This document shows positions 18,515 to 28,304 of a stretch of DNA of 48,486 nucleotides, in pieces (position 1 is the stretch's first letter; every line of letters starts with the position of its first letter). Made by a program: the position numbers and the translations under genes. The notes under the pieces are model-generated. The model was given only the letters and a program-made list of their open reading frames with translations, was not told the origin of the DNA and searched no databases. Location: assembly GCA_030528525.1 (NCBI GenBank), contig JAUMYT010000001.1, positions 113,629 through 162,114 on the forward strand, read 5' to 3'. This DNA comes from Pasteurellaceae bacterium. Its GTDB lineage: Bacteria > Pseudomonadota > Gammaproteobacteria > Enterobacterales > Pasteurellaceae.

Positions 18515-20518
18515 ATGTCAAATACGCTCAAATACGTTGTTGGAAGCTGTTTTTCCATATTAGCAATGCACTTATTGGCGATAGAACCTGCCATTAAAGC
18601 TAGTGAATTGGTTATTCCTAAACCTACTATGCAGCATAGTTTGTCGACTAAACGGGTCACGACCCGTTTGACGCAATCGCATTATCACAAATTTACCCTT
18701 GATGATGCCTATTCGGAGAAAATATTCAATCGTTATATTGATTGGCTCGATCCCTCGCATAATACTTTTTTACAATCAGACGTAGATGAGATGCGAGAAA
18801 AATATGCAACATCACTGGATGATCAATTATACGAAGGGCAGCTTGATATTGCTTTTAATATGTATGAGTTGATGATGAAGCGTCGTTATGAGCGTTATCA
18901 ATATGCATTGTCGTTATTAGATAAATCTCCGGATTTAAAAAGCAATGATCGCATTGAAATTGATCGTGAAAAAGCCCCGTTTCCAAAGACGATTGAAGAA
19001 GCTAATGAATTATGGCAACAGCGAGTCAAAAATGATGTGATTAACCTTTACCTTAAAGATAAAAAATGGCCAGAGATTAAAAAAACATTGGCAAAACGTT
19101 ATAACTTGGCCATTCGTCGTTTAACGCAGAACAAAGCAGATGATATTTTACAAACGTATCTCAATGCGTTTTCCCGTGAAATTGATCCTCACACAAGCTA
19201 TTTATCTCCCCGCTCAGCACAACGCTTCCAAGAAAGTATGAATCTGTCTTTGGAGGGAATTGGTGCGACATTACAAATGGAAGATGATGTTACTCAAATT
19301 AAATCGTTAGTACCAGGAGCCCCTGCAGCACGTAGTAAGAAAATTAGTGCAGGTGATAAGATTGTGGGCGTTGGTCAATCAGCAAGTAACATTGAGGATG
19401 TGATTGGTTGGCGACTTGATGATGTCGTGGATAAAATTAAAGGCAAAAAGGGAACGAAGGTTTATTTGGAGATTGAGCCAGCCAAAGGTGGAAAAACCAA
19501 AGTGATTTCACTTGTTAGAGATAAGATCCGTTTAGAAGACAGTGCCGCTAAACTTACGATTGATAAGGTTGATGGGAAACAGATTGCCGTTATTAAGATC
19601 CCAACGTTTTACATTGGTTTAACTAAAGATATTCGTAAATTATTAGCGGAAATGAGTAGAAAAAAAGTGGATGGGTTAGTGATTGATTTACGGGAAAATG
19701 GAGGAGGTTCTCTGCCTGAAGTCGTTGAATTAACAGGATTATTTATTAAAGAAGGGCCTGTTGTACAAGTTAGAGATGCGGTGAATCGTATTAAGGTGCA
19801 TGAAGATCCTGATACTCGTGTAGAGTATTCGGGTAAGGTCATGGTGATGATTAATCGACATAGTGCATCGGCTTCCGAAATCTTTGCAGCCGCTATGCAA
19901 GATTACAATCGAGCAATCATTGTTGGTCAGCAAACCTTCGGTAAAGGGACGGTACAGCAGAGTCGTTCGTTAAATTTTGTCTATGATTTAGATTCAAATC
20001 CATTAGGTTTCATTCAATACACGATTCAGAAATTCTATCGAATTAATGGCGGGAGTACGCAGCTGAAAGGTGTCGAGGCTGATATTCGTTTGCCTGAAAT
20101 TATTAATGCCACAAAAACAGGAGAAAGTTTTGAGGACAATGCATTACCTTGGGATAAAATTCCTCCCGCCGATTATTCGGAGATTGATTCTGCTCGCGAT
20201 GTGGTCGCACTACTGACCGAAAAACATCAAATGCGTATAGCTAAAGATCCAGAATTCATAGTGTTAAAAGAAGATATTGCTATTCGTAAAGCGAAAGATG
20301 AGCGTAAATTTCTTTCGCTGAATTTGGCTGAACGTCGTCAGGAACATAAAATCGTTGAAGAAAAACGTTTGAAAGATCTAAATGCTCGTTTTAGACGAGA
20401 AGGTAAGAAGCCTCTGAAGAATTTAGATGCCTTACCAAAAGATTACGAAGCACCAGACTTTTTCTTATCAGAAGTGAAGCATATGATGGTAGATTGGCTA
20501 GTCATTGATAACAAATAG
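18515..20518 (+). CDS. prc: Carboxy-terminal processing protease Prc (Tsp)
   Basis: 667 residues. An N-terminal signal peptide leads to a periplasmic protease with a PDZ domain (about 240-330) and an S41 catalytic core. The nucleophile Ser452 in RHSASASE and Lys477 in TFGKGTV are both present. Prc degrades proteins with non-polar C termini and trims FtsI and murein endopeptidases. Twelve bases after proQ. The open reading frame of the next gene overlaps its end, but that gene's likely start is further on. Confidence 0.95.
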   Translation: MSNTLKYVVGSCFSILAMHLLAIEPAIKASELVIPKPTMQHSLSTKRVTTRLTQSHYHKFTLDDAYSEKIFNRYIDWLDPSHNTFLQSDVDEMREKYATSLDDQLYEGQLDIAFNMYELMMKRRYERYQYALSLLDKSPDLKSNDRIEIDREKAPFPKTIEEANELWQQRVKNDVINLYLKDKKWPEIKKTLAKRYNLAIRRLTQNKADDILQTYLNAFSREIDPHTSYLSPRSAQRFQESMNLSLEGIGATLQMEDDVTQIKSLVPGAPAARSKKISAGDKIVGVGQSASNIEDVIGWRLDDVVDKIKGKKGTKVYLEIEPAKGGKTKVISLVRDKIRLEDSAAKLTIDKVDGKQIAVIKIPTFYIGLTKDIRKLLAEMSRKKVDGLVIDLRENGGGSLPEVVELTGLFIKEGPVVQVRDAVNRIKVHEDPDTRVEYSGKVMVMINRHSASASEIFAAAMQDYNRAIIVGQQTFGKGTVQQSRSLNFVYDLDSNPLGFIQYTIQKFYRINGGSTQLKGVEADIRLPEIINATKTGESFEDNALPWDKIPPADYSEIDSARDVVALLTEKHQMRIAKDPEFIVLKEDIAIRKAKDERKFLSLNLAERRQEHKIVEEKRLKDLNARFRREGKKPLKNLDALPKDYEAPDFFLSEVKHMMVDWLVIDNK

Positions 20519-20562
20519 GAATAATGGGTATAATGTGCAATTTTTAGCCTCTGACTTGGCTT

Positions 20563-20597
20563 GCAAGGGGGGGACTTTTTTAATGTTTTTGCATATT
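20563..20597 (+). repeat. USS-like element 6
   Basis: GCAAGGGGGGGACTTT, with GTTTTTGCATAT at the conserved distance, between prc and the L,D-transpeptidase gene. It contains an in-frame ATG (20583) that could be mistaken for the next gene's start. Confidence 0.55.
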
Positions 20598-20606
20598 GGA
20601 ATCAAG

Positions 20607-22142
20607 ATGAAAAAATTAAATGGTGTGATGCTTCTGCTGGTGTCTGGCTCACTTTCGGCAGAGAGTATGGATAGCAATGCGAACGTTGATATAGAGAAGT
20701 CAATGAGGGTTCTTCCGCAATTGAGTTTTGAGGCTCAACAAGTGAGAGCAACAGAGCTTGCAAAACAGGCAGAATATATTCTTCAACAAGAGCTAGCAAA
20801 ACGACAAGCAGCAGAAAAATTGGCAAAAACATTGCATATTCTTCGGCAAGAAATGGGAGAAAATCAACTACTGTTAATTGATAGTGTTGCTAAAGTCTAT
20901 GTTGATAGCGACTTGAAACCAATGTGGTCCGATAAAGAGGCTGAGAAACGTTTTTTAAGAGCGTATGCACTTTTTGCTGTAAGCGGTGTGTCTGCTAAAT
21001 CAGCCAAGGCGTTACAGCAAATTCTAAATACTCCAGAGGGATTCTTGCGAGATATTTTATTAACAGATAGTTTTCTTGATTATCTTTACTATCATCGTCA
21101 TGTCAGTAAATTTGCAAATGATTGGTTGTACAATTTAGGGAGTTATTCCACAAAGCCACCTGCAGAAAGTGATGTGGTAGCTTGGCAAAATGCTGTAGTG
21201 ATTGGGCGTAGTGCTCAGTTTATTGCTGATTTGGAACCCACCAACCATATTTATCAAGCGTCTATTGAAATGTTATTGCAACATTCGCCAAATACCGTTT
21301 TGAATGTTCAATCTGAATCTCAAAGGGGTAAAAAAAATGGAGTAAATAATAAGCAACAAACGGTTTCATTTCATAAATTAGCATTAAATATCCAACGGTT
21401 ACGCTTAATTCCGAGTTTCCATAATGGGATTTTTGTTAATATCCCTAGCTATCAGCTTTATTATTTTCGTGACGGTAAATTGGCCTTACAATCAAAAGTG
21501 ATTGTAGGGCGTGATGAAAGACGTACGCCAGTGATGTATAGTAAGCTCAGTAATGTGGTTGTCAATCCACCATGGCATGTGCCAGCGAGCATTAAAAATA
21601 AAGATCTTGTACCAAAAATGCGTTTAGATCCAAGTTACGTCGAACGCCATGGTTATGAAATTATCGATCATCGAGGGAATCGAGTAAATCCATATAGTAT
21701 CAATTGGGAGGGCTATGATAACCCTAATAAAAACTTCCCGTATCATTTGCGTCAAAAAGCTGGGGATGATAGTGCGTTAGGTCGTTATAAATTTAATATG
21801 CCAAGTTCCGATGCGATCTATTTGCATGATACTCCAAGTCGTAGTTTGTTTAATAAGAAGAATCGATCATTAAGCTCAGGCTGTGTTCGAGTCGCAAAAT
21901 CGGATGAGCTTGCTACATTATTGTTAAAAGAAGCGGGTTGGTCAGAGCAGCGTAAACAAAATGTATTAGCCAGTAAAAAAACAACATCCGCACCAATTCG
22001 ATCGGATAATCCTGTTTATCTTTATTATGTGACGAGTTGGGTTGAAAATGGCAAAATTCATGTATTGCCCGATATTTATCGATTTGATACCAAAATTCCG
22101 AAATATACTATTGATTGGGAAAAAATAAAAAATCTGATTTAG
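20607..22142 (+). CDS. ldtD: L,D-transpeptidase, LdtD (YcbB) family
   Basis: About 511 residues; E. coli LdtD has 615. A signal peptide ends near SLSA. A long N-terminal part (scaffold and amphipathic regions) precedes the YkuD catalytic domain, whose His407 (LHDTPSRSLF) and Cys426 (SSGCVRV) are intact. The enzyme makes 3-3 cross-links in peptidoglycan and is resistant to most beta-lactams in its family. The start ATG 20607 gives a proper signal peptide; 20583 lies in a repeat. The neighbours mepK and ycbL are in the same order as in E. coli, supporting the call. Confidence 0.9.
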   Translation: MKKLNGVMLLLVSGSLSAESMDSNANVDIEKSMRVLPQLSFEAQQVRATELAKQAEYILQQELAKRQAAEKLAKTLHILRQEMGENQLLLIDSVAKVYVDSDLKPMWSDKEAEKRFLRAYALFAVSGVSAKSAKALQQILNTPEGFLRDILLTDSFLDYLYYHRHVSKFANDWLYNLGSYSTKPPAESDVVAWQNAVVIGRSAQFIADLEPTNHIYQASIEMLLQHSPNTVLNVQSESQRGKKNGVNNKQQTVSFHKLALNIQRLRLIPSFHNGIFVNIPSYQLYYFRDGKLALQSKVIVGRDERRTPVMYSKLSNVVVNPPWHVPASIKNKDLVPKMRLDPSYVERHGYEIIDHRGNRVNPYSINWEGYDNPNKNFPYHLRQKAGDDSALGRYKFNMPSSDAIYLHDTPSRSLFNKKNRSLSSGCVRVAKSDELATLLLKEAGWSEQRKQNVLASKKTTSAPIRSDNPVYLYYVTSWVENGKIHVLPDIYRFDTKIPKYTIDWEKIKNLI

Positions 22143-22260
22143 AACAGAAAACGTTTGCCTTTTTATATAGAAGCTAATATCTCGGAACTTTTTTTACACG
22201 GTTAAATCTAACTTGATTTAATATTATTGATACTTTCCGAAGTAATGAATGAGGTAATAA

Positions 22261-22821
22261 ATGGAACAAGAAAGTACAAATATACAACGACGAAGATGGC
22301 TTGCGTTAGGAGGAATTATGCTAGGGCTTGGAGCATTACCAAGCTCAGTGCAAGCATTGGTTTCGACGTCGAAACCTCTTTTATTACGTTTACGAAATGT
22401 TAATACTGGTGAATCGCTTGTGGCATCTCATACGGCTGGACGCTTCTCTTCTAAGACATTAAATCAATTAAACTATATTATGCGAGATCGTCGTACTAAC
22501 CAAATGCGGGCTATTGATCCTAAGCTTTTCCTAAAACTTACTCAGATTCAAGCTCGTCTTGGTATGCGTAATTCTGAAATTGCGATTGTGAGTGGTTATC
22601 GATCTGCGAGAACAAATGCGATGATGCGAAGCCGCAGTCGTGGTGTGGCAAGTAATAGTTTTCATATACAAGGCAAAGCGGTAGATTTCTATATTAGTGG
22701 TGTGCCATTATCGAAAATTAAGAATGCTGCTGAAGGGCTACGTAATGGGGGAGTAGGCTACTATCCTCGTAGCAATTTTGTCCATGTGGATACAGGGCCT
22801 GTTCGAACTTGGCGTGGTTAA
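22261..22821 (+). CDS. mepK: Murein endopeptidase MepK (YcbK, DUF882)
   Basis: 186 residues with a twin-arginine type N terminus (RRRWLALGG, residues 10-18) and a peptidase M15-like fold. The zinc-site segments SFHIQGKAVDFYI and FVHVDTGPVR are seen. MepK cleaves 3-3 cross-links, the bonds made by the L,D-transpeptidase encoded just upstream, so maker and cutter sit together. The Tat signal implies export in folded state. Confidence 0.92.
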   Translation: MEQESTNIQRRRWLALGGIMLGLGALPSSVQALVSTSKPLLLRLRNVNTGESLVASHTAGRFSSKTLNQLNYIMRDRRTNQMRAIDPKLFLKLTQIQARLGMRNSEIAIVSGYRSARTNAMMRSRSRGVASNSFHIQGKAVDFYISGVPLSKIKNAAEGLRNGGVGYYPRSNFVHVDTGPVRTWRG

Positions 22822-22845
22822 GTTTTTCGCAATATGTAAAAGAAT

Positions 22846-23475
22846 ATGTTTCAGTTGCAAATTATTCCGGTTACGGCATTTCAACAAAATTGCACCATTA
22901 TTTGGGATCAAGATAAAAATGCGGCAGTGATTGATGCAGGAGGGGAACCGGAGAAGTTAATCCAGTTTATTGAACAACAAGAGCTCAATGTACAGAAATT
23001 ACTGATTACACACGGGCATTTGGATCATATTATGGCCGTTGAGGTACTGAAAAAGTATTTTTCTGTCGAGGTATGGGGTTCTCACCAAGATGATCAGCTT
23101 TTATTTGAGCAATTACCCAATATCTGCATGCAATATGGCCTTCCATCAGTCCCTGCCTTTTTACCAGATTATTGGTTGAAAGAGGGAGATGAGGTACAAG
23201 TGGGGGGATTAACGTTTAGCATTCGTCATCTGCCAGGGCATTCTCCTGGACATATTGGCTTTTTTAATTTTGATAATAAAATTGTCTTTAGTGGTGATGT
23301 GCTTTTCCAAAATAGTATAGGTAGAACGGATCTCTATCAAGGAAATTTACCTCAATTGCTTGATACGATACATACCAAGCTATTTGATTTAGATGATGAT
23401 TTCATTGTGATCCCAGGGCATGGCAGACACACAACTATCGGGCAAGAGAAAAGAAATAATCCTTTTTTGAAATAA
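22846..23475 (+). CDS. ycbL: YcbL metallo-beta-lactamase fold hydrolase (glyoxalase II-like)
   Basis: 209 residues with the binuclear-metal motif THGHLDHI (about residue 56) and downstream histidines in LPGHSPGH and VIPGHG. Family members hydrolyse thioesters such as S-lactoylglutathione. No signal peptide. It lies 24 bases after mepK, as in E. coli. Confidence 0.88.
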   Translation: MFQLQIIPVTAFQQNCTIIWDQDKNAAVIDAGGEPEKLIQFIEQQELNVQKLLITHGHLDHIMAVEVLKKYFSVEVWGSHQDDQLLFEQLPNICMQYGLPSVPAFLPDYWLKEGDEVQVGGLTFSIRHLPGHSPGHIGFFNFDNKIVFSGDVLFQNSIGRTDLYQGNLPQLLDTIHTKLFDLDDDFIVIPGHGRHTTIGQEKRNNPFLK

Positions 23476-23490
23476 TAGGGGGAAATATTT

Positions 23491-24240
23491 ATGGCGAAAT
23501 TTAAATCTCTGCTCATTCTTGCTATAACATTGATGTTGATGGCCTGCTCTTCGTCGATTAACTTAGAAACAGGGCAACGTCAAGATCCGCTTGAAGGATT
23601 TAATCGAGCGATGTGGAAAGTAAATTACGAATATCTTGATCCCTATGTGTTAGAACCAGTTGCTAAAGGCTGGCGTGATTATGTGCCAAGTCCGATTAAA
23701 ACGGGCTTAGTTAATGTAGCAAATAATCTTGATGAACCCGCTAGTTTTGTTAATCGTTTATTGGAGGGAGAAGGCAGAAAAGCGATGATCCATTTCACTC
23801 GTTTTTGGTTTAATTCCATTTTTGGGTTAGGTGGATTAATTGATTTTGCGAGCCATACACCAGGCTTGAAATTAGAGAATGGACGCAGAACATTTGGCGA
23901 TGTGCTTGGTCGGTACCATGTGCCAACAGGGCCTTATGTTATGTTGCCCGCGTATGGACCTGCTACTCCACGACAAGATCTAGGGGGGATTGTAGATACA
24001 ACTTATCCTGTTCTTTCTTTATTAACGACACCATGGGCGGCAGTAAAATTTGTTGTACAGGGGGTCGATAAGCGAGCAGCCTTATTAGGGCAAGATGCGT
24101 TATTAAAGCAGTCTCAAGATCCTTATAGTACTTTCCGAGAGGCCTATTTCCAACATCTTGAATTTAAAGTGAAAGACGGTAACCTCCCAAATGAATCTGA
24201 AGAAACTTTATCTGAAGAAGAGCTCAAAAATATTGATTAA
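23491..24240 (+). CDS. mlaA: MlaA (VacJ) outer-membrane lipid-asymmetry lipoprotein
   Basis: 249 residues with a lipobox LMAC (Cys19) and the conserved DPLEGFNRAMWKVNY start of mature MlaA proteins. It removes mislocalised phospholipid from the outer leaflet and hands it to MlaC. The acidic C-terminal tail is ordinary. The mlaFEDCB genes are not in the window. It starts 16 bases after ycbL and ends at a strong terminator. Confidence 0.93.
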   Translation: MAKFKSLLILAITLMLMACSSSINLETGQRQDPLEGFNRAMWKVNYEYLDPYVLEPVAKGWRDYVPSPIKTGLVNVANNLDEPASFVNRLLEGEGRKAMIHFTRFWFNSIFGLGGLIDFASHTPGLKLENGRRTFGDVLGRYHVPTGPYVMLPAYGPATPRQDLGGIVDTTYPVLSLLTTPWAAVKFVVQGVDKRAALLGQDALLKQSQDPYSTFREAYFQHLEFKVKDGNLPNESEETLSEEELKNID

Positions 24241-24246
24241 GTGAAG

Positions 24247-24274
24247 ATCCCCCAGTGATATGGGGGATTTTTTT
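24247..24274 (+). terminator. Intrinsic terminator after mlaA, overlapping the dsbD end
   Basis: ATCCCCCA and TGGGGGAT form the stem, followed by a run of T. It abuts the stop codon of the convergent dsbD. Confidence 0.88.
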
Positions 24275-25991
24275 ATAGATTGTTGAGATGCTCAATAAAG
24301 GTTGTACTTGGCATAAAGCCCGTAATACGTTTATGTGATAATTCATTACCATGCTCATCAAAGAAGAGGATGGTAGGTAGGCCAAGTATTTGGAATTGTT
24401 TCATCATTTCATCATTGCTGGCCGAATTTCGAGTCATATCTATTTGTAAGATAAGCATATTTTTAAGTTCAGCTTTTACCTGAGGATCACTGAAAGTATA
24501 TTTTTCAAACTCTTTACAGGCTACGCACCAGTCAGCATAAAGATCAAGCATCACTTTTTTACCTTGACTTGTGGATAATTTTTGCTGAAGGTCACTGAGA
24601 TGTTGAATTCGCTCAAATTGCAATACTTCATTCGATTGAGTAGGGGAGGGCCAAATCAGATCTGTCCAAGGCTTCCCACTGAGAATGATCCCAATAAATA
24701 GTAGTGCTTTAAGCATCTTTTGCCAGTAAAAGTAGGCGGAAAATTGTGTGGTAAGCCAAATAAGCATTGTGATTGAGAGTGTTGACCATAGTAGCTCTTC
24801 AACATAATGTGGCGTTAGACGAGAGATTAAAAAAATCGGTAGGGTGAGCATCACAAAACCAAAGAGCGTTTTCACTTTCAGCAACCAATTGCCTGACTTA
24901 GGGAGGATCTGATTGCCAAAGAGAGTAATGAGCATCAGTGGAATCCCCATGCCTAAGGCGAGTAAATATAATGCGAGTCCCCCTGTCAGGAGATTCCCAC
25001 TTTGTGCAACATAAAGGAGTGCACCAGATAGTGGGGCAGAAGTGCAAGGGGAGGCAACTAGGCCTGCGATCATGCCCATGGCAAAAACACTGGAATATTC
25101 CCCCCCTTGTTGTCGTTGACTTAACTGGTTGAGTTTTTGTTGCCAACGATGAGGTAATTCAATCGTGAAAAAGCCAAACATTGAGAGAGAAAGGAGTACA
25201 AATAGTACAGATAATCCGATCAATACGGGAGGACTTTGTAAGGCGATTTGGAAGGGGAAGCCGATAGCAGCAACGATCAAACCAAGGGCAGTATAAGTCA
25301 CCGCCATACCTTGAACATAAGTGAAGCTTAACAGAAAAGCCCTTAAGTGATTAGTGCGTTGGTGAGAACCAATGACGAGAGAAGAGAGAAGGGGAAGCAT
25401 CGGTAACACACAAGGTGTAAAGGCTAATCCTAAGCCTAAAATAAAGAACCATAAGACGGACAGTTGATTATTGGAAAGACGATTTGCCAAACTGTACTGA
25501 TCGGTTTGTGGGGGTAGAGTGGGCACAGCATCGGCGTTTTTTGTAAAATCTCCGTTTTTCTCTCCCCCTTGTTGTGATGATAATCTGACTGTTTTGGTTT
25601 GTGGAGGGTAGCAAAATCCCTGAGTGCAACCTTGATAGTGAATGTCGAGATAAGCATTCTCTTGAGTGATGGCCAATGGGATCTGTAGATTTAATGTATG
25701 ACGAAAAATATCAACCTGACCAAAAAATTCATCTTGATAGCGTTCACTTGCAGGAAACAATACGTTTCCTACTGTTGTGTTGTGAGCGGTAAAAGAAATT
25801 TCTTTTTGATACAAATAGTATCCTTCTGCTATCTGCCAGTTAAGTAACAGCGTATTATCCTCAATTTGGGTAGCCAGCATAAAGGCTTCATCGGCGGATA
25901 AAAAACGCGGTTTAGTATTGAATAGGCTAGCTTGACTAGCAAGGCTAAGTAGCAGGCTGAGGAAGGTAGCGATCCGAATTAAAATTAACAT
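24273..25991 (-). CDS. dsbD: Thiol:disulfide interchange protein DsbD
   Basis: 572 residues, E. coli 565. A signal peptide, then the periplasmic alpha domain with CTQGFCYPP (about 118-126), the membrane beta domain with FTPCVLPMLP and SPCTSAPLSG, and a C-terminal thioredoxin-like gamma domain with WCVAC (about 487-491). It moves electrons from cytoplasmic thioredoxin to periplasmic DsbC, CcmG and similar proteins. Two USS-like elements lie within the gene, both translated as Gln-Gly-Gly in loops: SSQQGGEKNGDF and SQRQQGGEYSSVF. It converges with mlaA and is a second system beside the CcdA pair at 5017-6134. Confidence 0.96.
   Translation of the reverse strand: MLILIRIATFLSLLLSLASQASLFNTKPRFLSADEAFMLATQIEDNTLLLNWQIAEGYYLYQKEISFTAHNTTVGNVLFPASERYQDEFFGQVDIFRHTLNLQIPLAITQENAYLDIHYQGCTQGFCYPPQTKTVRLSSQQGGEKNGDFTKNADAVPTLPPQTDQYSLANRLSNNQLSVLWFFILGLGLAFTPCVLPMLPLLSSLVIGSHQRTNHLRAFLLSFTYVQGMAVTYTALGLIVAAIGFPFQIALQSPPVLIGLSVLFVLLSLSMFGFFTIELPHRWQQKLNQLSQRQQGGEYSSVFAMGMIAGLVASPCTSAPLSGALLYVAQSGNLLTGGLALYLLALGMGIPLMLITLFGNQILPKSGNWLLKVKTLFGFVMLTLPIFLISRLTPHYVEELLWSTLSITMLIWLTTQFSAYFYWQKMLKALLFIGIILSGKPWTDLIWPSPTQSNEVLQFERIQHLSDLQQKLSTSQGKKVMLDLYADWCVACKEFEKYTFSDPQVKAELKNMLILQIDMTRNSASNDEMMKQFQILGLPTILFFDEHGNELSHKRITGFMPSTTFIEHLNNL
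25076..25110 (-). repeat. USS-like element 7, inside dsbD
   Basis: ACAAGGGGGGGAATA, then GTTTTTGCC at the conserved distance. In the dsbD frame it reads QGGEYSSVFAM, between membrane segments. Confidence 0.5.
25538..25572 (-). repeat. USS-like element 8, inside dsbD
   Basis: ACAAGGGGGAGAGAA, then GATTTTACAAAA at the conserved distance. It reads QGGEKNGDFTKN in the linker between the alpha domain and the membrane part. Confidence 0.6.
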
Positions 25992-26134
25992 AAGCTGTTT
26001 GTTTTATAGAAATAATCAATTGTAATCTGACGTGAAGAAGAAAGCAAAAGACGATGATTTTAATTCAGTTTTCAGGCTAAATTAGCGTAGAATAGCTTCC
26101 TGTGAGTATAACAATAGGATTAAATGGAGGAAAG

Positions 26135-26620
26135 ATGTCTGAATTTGCTCAAAAATTCCGTGATGCAATGGCAAATTTATCTGCTGCGGTTCATATTGTG
26201 ACAAGTAACGGTTTAGCGGGTAAAGTGGGAATCACGGTATCATCGGTTTGTTCTGTTACTGATAGTCCACCAACTTTGTTATTTTGTGTGAATCAACAAA
26301 GTGATTTACACGATGTATTGAAACAGAATCGTTATGTCTGTGTGAATATTTTGAATCATCAACAAGAAGACCTTGCTAAACATTTTGCTGGTATGTTAGG
26401 GAGTACGATGGCAGAGCGTTTCGAATGGGATCTTTGGATACAAGGTCAACATAATGTACCTTTACTTCGCCAAGCAATTGCAAATTTACAAGGTGAAATT
26501 ATTGAGACGCATCCGGTCGGTAGTCATTCTATTTTTGTGGTGCAACTATCAGAAATCGATCTTAGCCCTAACCACTGTTTGGTTTATTTTGATCGCCAAT
26601 TTAAGAAAGTGGCGATCTAA
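26135..26620 (+). CDS. Flavin reductase family protein (HpaC-like)
   Basis: 161 residues matching the flavin reductase domain of two-component monooxygenases such as Hpa[20 protein letters not shown] at the start, [22 protein letters not shown] in the flavin-binding middle. It would reduce FMN or FAD with NAD(P)H in the cytoplasm. No partner monooxygenase is near, so it may serve other flavin users. ATG 26135 follows GGAGG. The mltF frame begins right after it. Confidence 0.83.
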   Translation: MSEFAQKFRDAMANLSAAVHIVTSNGLAGKVGITVSSVCSVTDSPPTLLFCVNQQSDLHDVLKQNRYVCVNILNHQQEDLAKHFAGMLGSTMAERFEWDLWIQGQHNVPLLRQAIANLQGEIIETHPVGSHSIFVVQLSEIDLSPNHCLVYFDRQFKKVAI

Positions 26621-26684
26621 GATAACAGAAATTTTATGGAAGTTTGTTACATGCCGTTTAGGTAAATTATTGAGAGAAAATACG

Positions 26685-28145
26685 TTGAAAGGATTAGCAA
26701 TTCGATTGGTCGTTGGCATTGTGTTGTTGTTATGGGCATGGGACGCATCACTTCCCTGGCAGAAGACAATGCAATCCGAGCAAAATCAATATATTACTAT
26801 TCAAAAAAGTAAAGTATTGAAAGTGGGGATGATCAACCATCCATTAGCCTATTTTGTTGGGGCAGAAGGGGAGGCGGGTATAGAATATGATCTTGCCAGA
26901 GCATTTGCCAATTATTTGGATGTGGAACTGGCTATTTATCCTTTTGAAAGTAGTGAGAGTGTCTTTCAAGCCTTAAGAGAACAAAAAATTGATATTGCTG
27001 CAGCAGGTTTGTTGTATCAGCCAGAACTGGCGAAACAGTTTCAGATTGGAGCGAGCTATTATTCGGCATCTTGGCAGGTTGTCTATAAAAAAGGCACGCA
27101 GCGCCCTTATAAAATTGCTGATTTAGATGGGGAATTAACGGTTCCTGCAGGCTCGGCAGTGTTGCCTTTACTGCAACAATTGCAAGAGCTACACCCGAAA
27201 TTACGTTGGAAAACCTCGGATAAATACACACAAGAAGAGCTTTTGTTACAGGTAGCTGAAGGAAAAACTCCTTATACGGTGGCAGTTTCTGTTGATGTGT
27301 CTGCGGCACAACATATTAAGCCTAATGTGGCCGTGGGCTTTGATTTAACAGATGAAGCGCCTGTAGTGTGGTATTTACAAAATAGTGCTTATAGTGAGTT
27401 GCAGGCAGCCATTTTAGAATTTATGAATCAGGCGAATGAATCAGGGGTAATCTCGCGTATTGAGGAGAAATATTTCAATCATTTAGCACGATTTGATTAC
27501 GTGGATACTGCAAGCTATTTACGAGCGATTGAAAATGTGTTGCCGAAATATCAGCATTTGTTTGAAAAATATCGTGGTGATCTAGAGTGGCAAATGCTTG
27601 CAGCAATTGCTTATCAAGAATCTCACTGGGAGCCAACAGCAACCTCTCCAACAGGCGTTCGAGGCATGATGATGCTTACTAGAGATACCGCTGAACGAAT
27701 GGGTGTGAAAGATCGTATCAATGCCGAGCAAAGTGTAAAGGCGGGTTCGGAATATTTACATTTATTGATTAATCAGTTGCCACAATCCATAGCGAAAGAG
27801 GATCGAATTTGGTTCGGGCTGGCAGCCTATAATATGGGCTTGGGGCATTTGATTGATGTGAGACGTTTAACCAAACAATTAGGCGGTGATCCTGATAATT
27901 GGCTTGATGTGAAAAAGAATTTACCGCTATTGGCGGAAAAACGCTATTATACAGGGCTAAAATATGGTTATGCGAGAGGGTTTGAAGCCTTTAATTATGT
28001 CGAAAATATTCGCCGTTATTACCACAGCATTGTCAATCACCAAAGGGTTAAAGAGCAAGCTAACCAAGCTCAGCAAGAGATGAGGAGAGAAAATGAAACG
28101 CAAACACCACTTAAAACAGAAAGTGCGTCGTCTACGCAGCAATAA
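26685..28145 (+). CDS. mltF: Membrane-bound lytic murein transglycosylase F
   Basis: About 486 residues. An N-terminal membrane segment ([15 protein letters not shown]), a solute-binding-protein type regulatory domain (about 45-270), then a goose-type lysozyme/SLT domain with the catalytic glutamate E312 in AYQESHW. It cleaves glycan strands to 1,6-anhydro products. No ATG is well placed: I take TTG 26685, which follows GAGAGAAA and gives a normal signal sequence; TTG 26670 is an alternative. A longer frame reaches back into the flavin reductase gene but without membrane character. The 3' end overlaps a small basic ORF. Confidence 0.9.
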   Translation: MKGLAIRLVVGIVLLLWAWDASLPWQKTMQSEQNQYITIQKSKVLKVGMINHPLAYFVGAEGEAGIEYDLARAFANYLDVELAIYPFESSESVFQALREQKIDIAAAGLLYQPELAKQFQIGASYYSASWQVVYKKGTQRPYKIADLDGELTVPAGSAVLPLLQQLQELHPKLRWKTSDKYTQEELLLQVAEGKTPYTVAVSVDVSAAQHIKPNVAVGFDLTDEAPVVWYLQNSAYSELQAAILEFMNQANESGVISRIEEKYFNHLARFDYVDTASYLRAIENVLPKYQHLFEKYRGDLEWQMLAAIAYQESHWEPTATSPTGVRGMMMLTRDTAERMGVKDRINAEQSVKAGSEYLHLLINQLPQSIAKEDRIWFGLAAYNMGLGHLIDVRRLTKQLGGDPDNWLDVKKNLPLLAEKRYYTGLKYGYARGFEAFNYVENIRRYYHSIVNHQRVKEQANQAQQEMRRENETQTPLKTESASSTQQ

Positions 28146-28233
28146 ATTTCGTCGTATTTTACAAATTTACCGATTAAAGCGAAGAATCTTGCATCGACAC
28201 CGCATTGGCTTTGTTTTTATGCAACAACAATAA
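28093..28233 (+). CDS. Small very basic protein overlapping the mltF end
   Basis: A 46-residue ORF in another frame from mltF, starting 53 bases before the mltF stop and ending just before a strong terminator. ATG 28093 is preceded by AGGAGAGAAA, a better ribosome-binding site than most here. More than a third of residues are Lys, Arg or His ([19 protein letters not shown]...). That suggests nucleic-acid or ribosome binding, but compositional bias alone proves little. I do not recognise the family. Confidence 0.5.
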   Translation: MKRKHHLKQKVRRLRSNKFRRILQIYRLKRRILHRHRIGFVFMQQQ

Positions 28234-28270
28234 ATAAACCCGCATTTTAGTAATTAAAATGCGGGTTTAT
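28234..28270. terminator. Bidirectional terminator between mltF region and rpsO
   Basis: A perfect 16-bp stem (ATAAACCCGCATTTTA and its complement) around GTAAT. T-richness on both sides suits stopping both convergent units. Confidence 0.85.
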
Positions 28271-28304
28271 CTTCATACCAAAAGAGGTATGAAACCATTC
28301 AAAA

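Noticed and set aside
20505-20606. An N-terminal extension of the L,D-transpeptidase
   Set aside because: It overlaps prc and crosses a USS-like repeat; ATG 20607 starts a proper signal peptide.
25101-25107. C7 run inside dsbD as a second phase-variation tract
   Set aside because: Seven bases is short for frequent slippage, and it belongs to a USS-like element present at other sites with varying length.
26454-26684. Long N-terminal extension of mltF over the flavin reductase gene
   Set aside because: It is the shadow of a well-supported gene in another frame, and the MltF membrane anchor begins only at about 26685.
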